NCBI RefSeq assembly: GCF_051062515.1
Contig: NZ_JAMXEK010000012.1
Direction: 5' to 3' (one strand)
From: Aliarcobacter sp017996075
GTDB taxonomy: Bacteria > Campylobacterota > Campylobacteria > Campylobacterales > Arcobacteraceae
Length of the DNA stretch: 51,716 bases
Position numbers and translations under genes: made by a program. The notes under the pieces are model-generated. The model saw only the letters and a list, made by a program, of their open reading frames with translations. It made no database searches and had not been told where the DNA came from. This document shows, piece after piece, positions 51,623 to 51,716 of this stretch (the stretch's first letter is position 1; each line of letters opens with the position of its first letter).

Positions 51623-51716
51623 TGATCTGGCTACACTAAATAGGACATAGAAAATAACTATGTTAAAATTAGTGAAAGCGGAGAATAAAAATGAGAAAAA
51701 GTAATTACTCACAAGA
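51623..51716 (+). mobile_element. Left end of an insertion sequence (probably IS3 family), running out of the window
   Basis: Non-coding sequence starting TGATCTGGCTACACTAAATA abruptly ends the kinase reading frame. It is followed by an ACATAG/CTATGT hairpin at about 51644-51662, a GGAG ribosome-binding site and a start codon at 51691. The TG terminus, short leader and small basic reading frame fit the IS3-type layout. The right end, inverted repeat and target duplication are outside the window. Confidence 0.6.
51691..51716 (+). CDS. Start of a transposase orfA (partial)
   Basis: ATG at 51691, with GGAG about 8 bp upstream, begins MRKSNYSQ, which resembles the first residues of IS3-family OrfA proteins (short basic start before the HTH). 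Only eight codons are in the window. Confidence 0.5.

Noticed and set aside
1..51716. CRISPR array or prophage
   Set aside because: No regularly spaced direct repeats with unique spacers and no phage structural, packaging or lysis genes were seen. The accessory genes are defence, toxin-antitoxin and regulatory types.

Overview
The window is very AT-rich DNA with short intergenic gaps. Its core genes (a chemotaxis receptor, OmpR-type two-component pair, brnQ, trmL, purU, pgeF, aroE, a NptA-type Na/Pi transporter) look like an Arcobacter/Aliarcobacter-type member of the Campylobacterota. The taxonomic call is inference from composition and protein style; no rRNA or tRNA gene was seen.

Layout. 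1-13.45 kb is ordinary core genome: an AraC/O6-alkylguanine methyltransferase fusion, a chemotaxis receptor, an RNase H-like protein, a four-gene two-component operon, a Na/Pi cotransporter, the pgeF-purU-trmL-brnQ operon, a methyltransferase and aroE. 13.45-13.7 kb holds an internally deleted IS256-type element, which marks the edge of an accessory island. 13.7-29.4 kb is one tightly packed minus-strand operon, read in the order DEDDh exonuclease, AddB-like nuclease, DUF262, DUF262-DUF1524, HipB, HipA, AddA-like helicase-nuclease, McrB, McrC, AAA/DUF4143 ATPase. It joins DNA-end processing to two kinds of modification-dependent (type IV) restriction. The hipBA pair was inserted later and left a second copy of the addA 5' end.

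29.4-46.7 kb is a mosaic accessory region: a sirtuin, a WYL regulator, two uracil-DNA-glycosylase-like proteins, a deiminase, an HNH protein broken at a ten-base A run, a second HipBA, an AAA ATPase, two RelE-type toxin-antitoxin pairs, a Fic protein, a stand-alone FtsZ C-terminal-domain-like protein and several unknown genes. The most striking feature is a repeated 16-bp dyad, RGACA-N6-TGTCY. There are eight clear copies, a ninth with one altered half-site base, and a degenerate one before the exonuclease operon. In eight of the nine, exactly 11 bp separate the dyad from a TANNNT -10 hexamer, and most lie about 45 bp before a start codon. The spacing TGTC-N12-TANNNT equals that of the mycobacterial RecA-NDp promoter motif used by the WYL activator PafBC. 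I propose that the WYL protein at 32.8-33.75 kb controls a local damage- or phage-responsive regulon including the FtsZ-like division inhibitor, the AAA ATPase, the deiminase and probably the AddB/DUF262 operon. LexA is generally absent from Campylobacterota, so such a regulon would be notable.

44.4-46.7 kb is a decayed second copy of the 29.4-33.7 kb locus (sirtuin relic, 162-aa-gene relic, promoter, WYL fragments), with different cargo genes between the shared pieces. This suggests cassette exchange between common flanks. 46.7-51.7 kb holds a REC-GGDEF protein and a large hybrid histidine kinase whose sensor end is cut off by an insertion sequence running out of the window.
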